From Bacillota bacterium (GTDB lineage: Bacteria > Bacillota > Clostridia > Oscillospirales > Oscillospiraceae), in NCBI GenBank assembly GCA_023406225.1, contig JAEXWS010000060.1, positions 1 through 24,653 on the forward strand: a DNA stretch of 24,653 nt. Direction: 5' to 3'. The translations under genes were made by a program, and so were the position numbers. The notes under the pieces are model-generated. The model was not told where the DNA came from. It was given only the letters and a program-made list of their open reading frames with translations, and did not search any database. Of the stretch, positions 6,976 to 12,662 are shown in pieces. Within the stretch, counting starts at the first letter, position 1. Every line of letters starts with the position of its first letter.

Positions 6976-8191
6976 GGACCGCACCTCCCAAGCTTTTGAA
7001 ATCGTCGAAAAATCCGGGATAGGACTTGTTGACCGCCTCCGCCCCCAGAATGGTGACGGGACCGGCGCAGGCGGTGGCGGCGACGGCCGCCGCCATGACG
7101 ATGCGGTGGTCGTTGGACCCGTCCACCGTGCCGCCGGCAAGGGGCCCGCCTCCGTGGACCGTCAGGCTGTCCGGCCCCTCCTCCGCGCCGCCGCCCAGAG
7201 AAACGAGCATTCGGCGGACGGTGGAGAGCCGGTCGCTCTCCTTCAGCCGGAGCCGGGCGGCCCCTGTGAAGTGGGTGGTCCCCCGGCGGGCCGCCGCCAT
7301 CACCGCCAGCGGCGGCAGCAGGTCGGGACAGCCGGACATGTCGATCTCCGCGTCCCCTGGGCGGGCCAGGGTCCAGTACAGGCCGCTGACCGCCTTATCC
7401 CCCTGTACGGAGGAGGGGTTCAGCCCCGTGGGAGTGACGGGGTTATCCAAAAACGCCGCGGCGTACCAAAAGGCCGCCTGGGACCAGTCCGGCTCAACGG
7501 TCCGCTCAAAGGGGCGGTATGGGAAGGGGGAGACCTGGAAGGCCGCCGCATCCCCATGGGGCTCCGTCACCACAACGCCGGCTCCCATCAGGGCGTCCAT
7601 CGTCATCAGGATGTAGTCCCGGCTCTCCACCGCCGTTGTGGGGAGGATGCGGGAGGAGGCGTTCAAAAGGGGGAGGGCGAAAAGAAGGCCGGAAAAAAAC
7701 TGGCTGGACACGTCGCCGGGGAGACGGTATTCCCCCGGCGTCAGCGTCCCCCGGACGGTGAGCGCGCCGCCGGACTGCTCGTAAAAAACGCCCTTTTCAT
7801 CAAAGAGGTCGAAATAGGGCCGCTGGGGGCGCTCCATCAGCCGTCCCCGGCCGGTGAACACGCCGCCCCCCGCCGCCGCCAGGGCGATGGGGAGGAAAAA
7901 ACGGAGGGTGGACCCGGATTCCCCGCAGTCGAACCGGGGAAGCGCGCCGCAGGCGGGCCGCCCGCCGGTCCCGGTGACTTGGAGAACGTCCTTTTCCAGC
8001 CACTCCCACTCTCCGCCCAGGGCGGAGAGGCACCGGAGGGTGGCCTCCATGTCCTGGGAGAGGGCCACGTTTCGGATGACGCTGCGCCCCTCCGCCAGGA
8101 CGGCGGCGATGAGCAGCCGGTGGGCCATGGATTTGCTGGGGGGCGGGGTGACGGACCCGGAAAGGCGGCCCGGCTCGATCTGAACGTCCAT
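6965..8191 (-). CDS. aroA: 3-phosphoshikimate 1-carboxyvinyltransferase (EPSP synthase)
   Basis: A 408-residue two-domain enzyme that joins phosphoenolpyruvate to shikimate 3-phosphate. Visible motifs are PPPSKSMAHR (16-25; phosphate-binding Lys20, Ser21, Arg25), CGESGSTLRF (89-98), RPQRP (121-125), SSQFFSG (162-168), CPDLLPPLA carrying the catalytic aspartate, RLKESDRL with the catalytic glutamate, and SNDHRIVMA near the end. The loop that reads LGNAGTAMRP in E. coli-like enzymes is GESGSTLRF here. It is therefore not a typical class I sequence in the glyphosate-contacting region; this is an observation and no resistance claim is made. Its ATG directly abuts the aroB TAG stop, and its end overlaps aroC. 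Confidence 0.96.
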   Translation of the reverse strand: MDVQIEPGRLSGSVTPPPSKSMAHRLLIAAVLAEGRSVIRNVALSQDMEATLRCLSALGGEWEWLEKDVLQVTGTGGRPACGALPRFDCGESGSTLRFFLPIALAAAGGGVFTGRGRLMERPQRPYFDLFDEKGVFYEQSGGALTVRGTLTPGEYRLPGDVSSQFFSGLLFALPLLNASSRILPTTAVESRDYILMTMDALMGAGVVVTEPHGDAAAFQVSPFPYRPFERTVEPDWSQAAFWYAAAFLDNPVTPTGLNPSSVQGDKAVSGLYWTLARPGDAEIDMSGCPDLLPPLAVMAAARRGTTHFTGAARLRLKESDRLSTVRRMLVSLGGGAEEGPDSLTVHGGGPLAGGTVDGSNDHRIVMAAAVAATACAGPVTILGAEAVNKSYPGFFDDFKSLGGAVHVL

Positions 8192-9256
8192 CTATGCCTC
8201 CCAGCCCGCCCGGATGATGGACGGCAGCTCCGTCACCGGAACGGTTTTCAGCTCGCAGCGGCCGATACGCCGGGGGACGACCAGGGTGATGTCCCCGCCG
8301 GAGCGCTTCTTGTCGGAGAGGGCGGCCTCCGCCAGGGCCTCGGGGGCGTAAGCCGTGCCGGTGGGCAGGCCGTTGGCGGCAAGACAAGCGGCGATGCGGT
8401 CCGCCAGGGGCGCGTCCGTCCACTCCAACCGTTCGGCGGCCCGGGCCATGACGGCGAGTCCCGCCGCCACGGCGCGGCCGTGGGGAACGGCGTAGCCGCT
8501 GCACTTTTCAATGGCGTGGCCCACGGTGTGGCCCAGGTTCAAAAGCTTCCGCTCGCCCGTCTCCCGCTCGTCCCGCTCCACCACGCCCGCCTTATAGGCC
8601 ACGCACCGGGCGATGACCTCCGCCGGATCGGCCTGCCCGCCCTCAAACAGGGAAAACAGGCTCTCGTCGCAGAGGACCCCGGTCTTGACGGCCTCGGCGG
8701 TTCCGTTCACCCGCTCGGCGGCGGGAAGGGAGCGGAGGCAGTTCGTGTCGCACAGCACGGCGGCGGGCTGCAAGAAGGCCCCCGCCAGGTTTTTCCCGGC
8801 GTTCAGGTCGATGGCGGTCTTGCCGCCCACGGAGGAATCCACGGCGGAGAGCAGGGTGGTGGGGAGCTGCACGCACCGCACGCCCCGGAGGAACACGGCG
8901 GCGGCGAACCCCGCCATATCCCCGGCCACCCCGCCGCCCAGGGCCGCCACGCAGTCCCCGCGGGTCAGATGGGCCTGGGCCAGGGCCTCCAAAATACCGG
9001 AGAGGGTCTGGAAGTTCTTGTGGGCCTCGCCCGCGGGGAAGATGTGGGAGCAGACGGAAAAGCCCGCGTTTTGAAGGCTCTCCGTCACGGTATTCAGGTA
9101 CAGCGGGGCCACGGCGCTGTCCGTGACCACGGCGATCCGGCAAGGGCCTAAGATCTTCCGCAGCCGGGAGCCGCAGTCCGTCAGCAGCCCGGGGCCGATG
9201 ACGACTTCATAGGGCGGCGCGGTGCGGACGGGGATGGTTTGGATGGAGTTGGACAT
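8192..9256 (-). CDS. aroB: 3-dehydroquinate synthase
   Basis: A 354-residue NAD- and zinc-dependent enzyme that cyclises DAHP to 3-dehydroquinate, shikimate step two. Motifs are GGGVAGDMAGF (107-117), TTLLSAVDSSVGGKTAID (133-150), AEAVKTG with metal-ligand Glu188, NLGHTVGHAIE (His243, His247) and VPHGRAVAAG with His259. In the last motif the usual HGEAV is HGRAV. The frame remains open for 116 codons upstream, but that part is the translated GC-rich repeat array (Pro/Ala/Gly/Arg only). The ATG at 9254-9256 follows AAGGAGAAGCTT and gives a standard N-terminus, so the longer form is rejected. It is separated from tyrA by a 508-base repeat block and is followed without a gap by aroA. Confidence 0.95.
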   Translation of the reverse strand: MSNSIQTIPVRTAPPYEVVIGPGLLTDCGSRLRKILGPCRIAVVTDSAVAPLYLNTVTESLQNAGFSVCSHIFPAGEAHKNFQTLSGILEALAQAHLTRGDCVAALGGGVAGDMAGFAAAVFLRGVRCVQLPTTLLSAVDSSVGGKTAIDLNAGKNLAGAFLQPAAVLCDTNCLRSLPAAERVNGTAEAVKTGVLCDESLFSLFEGGQADPAEVIARCVAYKAGVVERDERETGERKLLNLGHTVGHAIEKCSGYAVPHGRAVAAGLAVMARAAERLEWTDAPLADRIAACLAANGLPTGTAYAPEALAEAALSDKKRSGGDITLVVPRRIGRCELKTVPVTELPSIIRAGWEA

Positions 9257-9323
9257 AAGCTTCTCCTTATTATATAAAAGGCATAACGTGAGAACGGCGG
9301 GGCCCGAACGGCCCGGAAAGCCC

Positions 9324-9610
9324 CGTCCCGCGCCCGCAGGCGCAGGAGAGGGGAAGGGGGACCCACGGTCCCCCAGCCTCCGTCCCGCGCCCGCAGGCGC
9401 AGGGGAGGGGGGCCAGGGGGAATCTCCGGTTTCCCCAGTTTCCGTCCCGCGCCCGCAGGCGCAGGAGAGGGGAAGGGGGACCCACGGTCCCTCAGCTTCC
9501 GTCCCGCGCCCGCAGGCGCAGGGAAGTGGGGGGAAAAACCCGCGGTCCCCCAGCCTCCGTCCCGCGCCCGCAGGCGCAGGGGAGGGGGGCCAGGGGGAAC
9601 CCACGGTTCC
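9324..9610. repeat. GC-rich tandem repeat, five units of 57-62 bases
   Basis: The core CGTCCCGCGCCCGCAGGCGC (then AGG) occurs identically at 9324, 9381, 9443, 9500 and 9558. Each core holds a GCGCC/GGCGC hairpin. Each inter-core segment holds a second palindrome of the form GGGGGACC-CAC-GGTCCCCC or GGGGGAACC-CAC-GGTTCCCCC, in which arm changes are mostly matched. Units alternate between two sub-types (1 and 3 alike; 2 and 5 alike). Two more cores lie at 21269 and 21324. It occupies most of the aroB-tyrA gap and encodes nothing credible. Confidence 0.9.
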
Positions 9611-9615
9611 CCCGG

Positions 9616-9767
9616 TTCTTTCGCCGGAGCGAAAGAAGCAATTGAAATCATTTTCGGCAGGACATGCGCCTGCCGAAAATTCCCCGGCCCAGCCGCCGGC
9701 GCGGCGGCGTTCACCAGTCCGCAGACTGGTGGCGGGGGATCTAAAGGGGGAGCCGGCTCCCCCTTTA
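9616..9767 (-). repeat. Composite five-hairpin element, copy A (3' of tyrA)
   Basis: Five consecutive inverted repeats: H1 9616-9624 with 9629-9637, H2 9651-9661 with 9669-9679, H3 9692-9698 with 9702-9708, H4 9712-9719 with 9724-9731, and H5 9742-9754 with 9755-9767, a perfect 26-base palindrome that contains the tyrA stop codon. The same order recurs at 15364-15479 and 21382-21538, always oriented so that H5 is next to the stop of a minus-strand gene. Differences between copies preserve pairing. No hairpin has a proper T-run, so a simple terminator is not supported. Confidence 0.85.
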
Positions 9768-10601
9768 ATTCCCTCCGGCGGTGTCCTTCTTCTCCCGCCC
9801 GTCCCGCAGCAGCCTGCGCAGCAGCTCTCCGTCCCGGGCCTTCAACGCGTCCAGATATTCGCTCAGGTGCCGGACCAGCACGTCCAGCTCCGCCGTCAGG
9901 TAGTCCGCGTCGTCCAAAAACAGCTCCGCCCACATGTCCTCGTCCAGCCGGGCCACCCGGGTCATGTCCTGGAAGCTCCCGGCGGAAAAGCCCCGGCGGA
10001 GCTGGGCCTCCGGCGACTTCACATAGGCGCTGGAGGCGATGTGGGCAAGCTGGGAGGTGAAGGCGATGATCCGGTCGTGCTCCTCCGGGTCGGAGAAGGT
10101 GAGGCCCGCGAAGCCCACGTCCAGGAAAAATGCCTTCAGCGTCTCCAGAAGGCGCATGTCCGTCCGCTTGTCCGGGGTCAGGATCATGGACGCGCCCACG
10201 TACAGATCGTCGGTGGCGGCGGTGAAGCCGCCCCGCTCCTTGCCGGCCATGGGGTGGCCGCCGATGTAGGCGAAGCCGCAGCGCTCCGCGATGGGGGCGA
10301 TGCCCGCCACCACCGTCCGCTTCACGCCGCACAGGTCCACCAAAATGGCGGTTTTGGCAATTCTTTCCCCGTTTTGGGCCACCCAGTCGATGGCCGCCCG
10401 GGGACGGATGGCCACCAGGACCAGATCGCACTGGGGCAGCGTTTCATCCGTCAGCGGCGCGTCGATGGCGCCGCACATCCGGGCCAGGGTCATGGTCTCG
10501 CCGTTCAGGTCCGTGCCGAAGACCGTGTGGCCGGTGCGGGCCTTGACGCTTTTCGCCATGGAGCCGCCGATGAGCCCCAGGCCCACGATTCCGATGTTCA
10601 T
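9765..10601 (-). CDS. tyrA: Prephenate dehydrogenase
   Basis: A 278-residue NAD(P)-dependent enzyme that oxidatively decarboxylates prephenate to 4-hydroxyphenylpyruvate for tyrosine. The Rossmann glycine motif GLGLIGGS is at residues 7-14. GGHPMAGKE (114-122, His116) and TSQLAHI (182-188, with His187 where the catalytic histidine is expected) are the substrate-site motifs. The protein ends without an ACT domain, so there is no built-in allosteric domain. An open extension of 99 codons upstream lies inside the DAHP synthase gene and is a shadow. The ATG at 10599-10601 is only 4 bases past that gene's stop, with a GGAGG site inside the upstream gene's end, so translation is probably coupled. 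Its stop codon is embedded in a palindrome of the downstream repeat element. Confidence 0.94.
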   Translation of the reverse strand: MNIGIVGLGLIGGSMAKSVKARTGHTVFGTDLNGETMTLARMCGAIDAPLTDETLPQCDLVLVAIRPRAAIDWVAQNGERIAKTAILVDLCGVKRTVVAGIAPIAERCGFAYIGGHPMAGKERGGFTAATDDLYVGASMILTPDKRTDMRLLETLKAFFLDVGFAGLTFSDPEEHDRIIAFTSQLAHIASSAYVKSPEAQLRRGFSAGSFQDMTRVARLDEDMWAELFLDDADYLTAELDVLVRHLSEYLDALKARDGELLRRLLRDGREKKDTAGGN

Positions 10602-10605
10602 ACGC

Positions 10606-11619
10606 TCACGCCTCCAGGGTCCGCATGGCGCCGTGCAGGGCCAGGAGCTTCCGGGCCAGCTTGTCGAACACCTCGGGCCGCAGGGACTGGGGGCCGTCGC
10701 ACAGGGCGTGGGCCGGGTCGTTGTGGACCTCGATCTGGAGGCCGTCGCACCCGGCGGCCACCGCGCCGCAGGCCAGGGGGTCCACCAGCCAGCTCTTGCC
10801 GGTGGCGTGGCTGGGGTCCACGATGACGGGCAGGTGGGTGAGCCTGCGCAGGACCGGGATGGCCGCCAGGTCCAGGGTGTTGCGGGTGTAGCTCTCAAAG
10901 GTGCGGATGCCCCGCTCGCAGAGGATGACGTTCTCGTTGCCGCCGGCCATGACGTACTCGGCGCTCATGAGCCACTCCTCATAGGTGGCGGACATGCCCC
11001 GTTTGATCATCACGGGCTTGTCCTGATGCCCCACGGCCTTCAAAAGATCGAAGTTCTGCATGTTCCGGGCGCCGATCTGGATCACGTCCACATCGTCGAA
11101 CAAAGGGAGCTGGCTCAGGTCCATCAGCTCCGTGACGATGGGGAGGCCGGTCTCCTGCCGGGCGACTTTCAAAAACTCCAGCCCCTGGGCCCCCAGGCCC
11201 TGGAAGGAGTAGGGGGAGGTGCGGGGCTTGAACGCGCCGCCCCGGAGCATGGTGGCGCCGCTTTGCTTCACGGCCTTGGCGATGGCCACCACCTGCTCCT
11301 CGCTCTCCACGGAGCAGGGACCCGCCATGATGGTCAGGTTTCCGCCGCCGATCTGGGTGCCGCGGACCTGGACCACGGTGTCCTCGGGGTGGAATTTGCG
11401 GTTGGCGTTCTTGTAGGGCTCCGTCACCCGCTTCACGTCCTCCACGATGTCCAGCGCGGAGATAAGGTCGATGTCCAGAGAGGAGGTGTCGCCCACCAGG
11501 CCCAAAATGGTGTGGGACTCGCCCAGGCTGGTGTGGATGATGATGCCCTTGCTCTGGAGCCATGCGATGAGGCTTTCCAATTGGTCCCGGTTGGGGTTGT
11601 GCTTCAATACGACGATCAT
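10606..11619 (-). CDS. aroF: 3-deoxy-7-phosphoheptulonate synthase (DAHP synthase), class I-beta with N-terminal regulatory domain
   Basis: A 337-residue enzyme that condenses phosphoenolpyruvate and erythrose 4-phosphate, the entry step of the pathway. Residues 1 to about 70 (MIVVLKHNPN onward) form a ferredoxin-like regulatory domain of the kind that confers tyrosine or phenylalanine inhibition in the Thermotoga enzyme. The barrel begins with IMAGPCSVES (98-106 region), followed by LRGGAFKPRTSPYSFQG (125-141), a KRGM loop and VIVDPSHATGK. The frame is open 21 codons further upstream, but that part overlaps the attenuator. GAGGAGGAATCACAC immediately upstream fixes the ATG at 11617-11619. 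It is the first structural gene of the cluster and is preceded by an attenuator with an aromatic-rich leader peptide. The symbol aroF is by function; such genes are also named aroG or aroA(G). Confidence 0.94.
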   Translation of the reverse strand: MIVVLKHNPNRDQLESLIAWLQSKGIIIHTSLGESHTILGLVGDTSSLDIDLISALDIVEDVKRVTEPYKNANRKFHPEDTVVQVRGTQIGGGNLTIMAGPCSVESEEQVVAIAKAVKQSGATMLRGGAFKPRTSPYSFQGLGAQGLEFLKVARQETGLPIVTELMDLSQLPLFDDVDVIQIGARNMQNFDLLKAVGHQDKPVMIKRGMSATYEEWLMSAEYVMAGGNENVILCERGIRTFESYTRNTLDLAAIPVLRRLTHLPVIVDPSHATGKSWLVDPLACGAVAAGCDGLQIEVHNDPAHALCDGPQSLRPEVFDKLARKLLALHGAMRTLEA

Positions 11620-11644
11620 GTGTGATTCCTCCTCAAAATAATCG

Positions 11645-11677
11645 AAAAAAGACCCGCAGCCGGTTTGGCTGCGGGTC
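11645..11677 (-). terminator. Attenuator terminator upstream of the DAHP synthase gene
   Basis: On the minus strand GACCCGCAGCC and GGCTGCGGGTC (11651-11661 with 11667-11677) form an 11-pair stem with a five-base loop, followed by TTTTTT (11645-11650). It lies between the leader peptide stop (31 bases before it) and the DAHP synthase ATG (25 bases after it). A competing pairing is visible. Leader codons 25-28 (GGTTGGGCTG, 11726-11735) can pair with CAGCCAAACC of the terminator 5' arm and loop (11662-11671) at 9 of 10 positions. Confidence 0.88.
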
Positions 11678-11708
11678 GTCATGCACGGGTCCTATCTCTC
11701 CCGTCCCA

Positions 11709-11807
11709 TCACGCGCACACACGTTCAGCCCAACCGAAATAAGCCTTACCATAAAAATAGGTAAAGCTAAAGTAGCGGTATTCGGCTGCACGGGCGATGT
11801 TGATCAT
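11709..11807 (-). CDS. Aromatic-rich leader peptide of the aromatic amino-acid cluster
   Basis: This is a 32-codon frame (ATG at 11805-11807, TGA at 11709-11711) with an AAAGGA ribosome binding site 8-9 bases upstream. Residues 10-26 contain ten aromatic residues: five Tyr (10, 12, 17, 19, 23), four Phe (13, 15, 18, 24) and one Trp (26), separated by small or polar residues. It is followed 31 bases later by an intrinsic terminator and then by the DAHP synthase gene. This is the arrangement of ribosome-mediated attenuation, as in the pheL or trpL leaders. Stalling at aromatic codons 10-19 would leave codons 25-28 free to form the antiterminator; a ribosome reaching the stop would mask them. 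The codon content and geometry are seen directly; the regulatory role is inferred. Confidence 0.85.
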   Translation of the reverse strand: MINIARAAEYRYFSFTYFYGKAYFGWAERVCA

Positions 11808-11840
11808 AACGGGCGTCCTTTCGGAACTTTGATTGTTTCA

Positions 11841-11849
11841 AGAATAGCA
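11841..11849 (-). promoter_or_regulatory. Candidate extended -10 promoter for the aromatic cluster
   Basis: The minus strand reads TGCTATTCT, an extended -10 (TG-N-TATTCT), about 34 bases before the leader-peptide ATG. No good -35 is seen at 17 bases. It is the best candidate in the short gap to the next gene. Confidence 0.4.
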
Positions 11850-11922
11850 CTTTACCCGGAAAAAGGATATGGACAATTCCAACAAACTCCCGGGGAAGAT
11901 GCGGGGGAAGTTGTGGCTTTTG

Positions 11923-12483
11923 TCAGACCCGGACGGGCGCGGACTCCGGCAGGCACCCGGCCATCAGCAGCGCGGTGGCCTCCAGGATGTACTGCACGTC
12001 CCGGCGCATGTCCGCCACGGCGTCCATATACTGGCTGTGCAGGTCCTCGATGGCGGCGGACAGGTCGGCCCGGGCCTGCTGGCGGCGCAGGGTGGCGCCG
12101 GACAGATACTCCTCCAGATAGGCCCGCAGGTCCGTTTCGTACTGGTGGTGGCAGAGCATGCTGTCGGCGTAGTCCTCGTTGTGGGGATAGGTGAAGGCGT
12201 CCGCCAGGTAGTGGGTCAGCTTCCCCAGGGTGTAATACTGCCAGACGCTCCAGCGGTCCCGCCGCTGCAGGCGGTGGATGTGGGCGCGGATATAGCGCTG
12301 GGAATTCGTATAGTTATGCCCCCGGAATTTATAGGCCCGGATGGAGCCCTTTAAGTAGGAGAAGGGGTTGCAGTCCGGCTGAAAAGAGCCGAACAGAAAG
12401 GCGAGTTCATACCGTTTGGCGCAAAATCCGTGCTCGCTTTCCAGCAGGATGGACGCCAGCAGCTTGTGGCTTCTTTTTTGCAA
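11923..12483 (-). CDS. Zinc-dependent phospholipase C-like (PLPC family) protein
   Basis: A 186-residue protein resembling the zinc-dependent phospholipase C / S1-P1 nuclease fold. Candidate metal ligands are seen in order: His6 in the SHKLL start, Asp37 in GSFQPDCNP, His56 in the RGHNYT segment, His91 and Asp95 in LTHYLADAFTYPHN, His101, and His112-113. No signal peptide is present, unlike secreted clostridial alpha-toxin-type enzymes, and the basic start (MQKRSHK) suggests a cytoplasmic protein; the substrate is unknown. The start is TTG (12481-12483), chosen because GGAGG lies six bases upstream and the family-like SHKLLA begins at once; no ATG is available nearby. It has its own promoter and is divergent from the CoA-transferase gene. 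Nothing in its context identifies a lipid pathway. Confidence 0.75.
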   Translation of the reverse strand: MQKRSHKLLASILLESEHGFCAKRYELAFLFGSFQPDCNPFSYLKGSIRAYKFRGHNYTNSQRYIRAHIHRLQRRDRWSVWQYYTLGKLTHYLADAFTYPHNEDYADSMLCHHQYETDLRAYLEEYLSGATLRRQQARADLSAAIEDLHSQYMDAVADMRRDVQYILEATALLMAGCLPESAPVRV

Positions 12484-12521
12484 GGCACACCTCCGAGATC
12501 ACAGAATGAACGAACACCGCA

Positions 12522-12550
12522 AGTATAGCACGGGAAGGGGAACGGCGCAA
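12522..12550 (-). promoter_or_regulatory. Promoter of the PLPC-like gene
   Basis: On the minus strand, TTGCGC (12545-12550) and TATACT (12522-12527) are separated by exactly 17 bases. A TG one base before the -10 makes it an extended -10. The TTG start codon is 38 bases downstream. Confidence 0.65.
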
Positions 12551-12594
12551 GCATAAAAATACGAAATTTTTGTGAAAACCGCTGTTGGAAAACA

Positions 12595-12623
12595 TTGCAT
12601 TGGCGGAACAAGTACGATAAAAT
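12595..12623 (+). promoter_or_regulatory. Candidate promoter of the CoA-transferase gene
   Basis: TTGCAT (12595-12600) and TAAAAT (12618-12623, 5 of 6) are separated by 17 bases, 39 bases before the ATG. The -35 is weak. It lies back-to-back with the promoter of the divergent gene. Confidence 0.45.
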
Positions 12624-12662
12624 AAATAAGATTTCACAAAAATACGCAGGAGGAGACGTTTC

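Noticed and set aside
3510..9151. Very long plus-strand open frames antisense to the aro genes (about 800 codons each at 3510-5939 and 6752-9151)
   Set aside because: High GC content makes stop codons rare in the antisense frames. The translations are Gly/Ala/Arg/His-rich with no domain, while the minus strand carries clear enzymes with full motifs and ribosome binding sites.
9269..9274. TATAAT just before aroB as a separate aroB promoter
   Set aside because: It lies 12 bases from the ATG, so transcription would start inside the ribosome binding site, and no -35 is seen. AT-richness next to the Shine-Dalgarno site explains it.
9324..9590. CRISPR-like array (identical 23-base repeats with 34-39-base intervals)
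   Set aside because: The intervals resemble one another and are themselves palindromic, the unit recurs at 21269 and 21324 outside any array, and there is no unique spacer content. It is a minisatellite.
9257..9604. N-terminal extension of AroB by 116 residues
   Set aside because: The extension is translated tandem repeat. ATG 9256 has AAGGAG upstream and gives the family's normal start.
9742..9767. H5 palindrome as a rho-independent terminator of tyrA
   Set aside because: On the minus strand the stem is followed by GATCCCCCGCC and not a T-run, and it includes the stop codon. The same holds for copy C, so it is treated as part of the composite element.
11709..11807. T-box or other riboswitch ahead of DAHP synthase
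   Set aside because: No T-box core (AGGTGGNACCGCG) is present before the terminator. The short gap is fully explained by a translated aromatic leader and attenuator.
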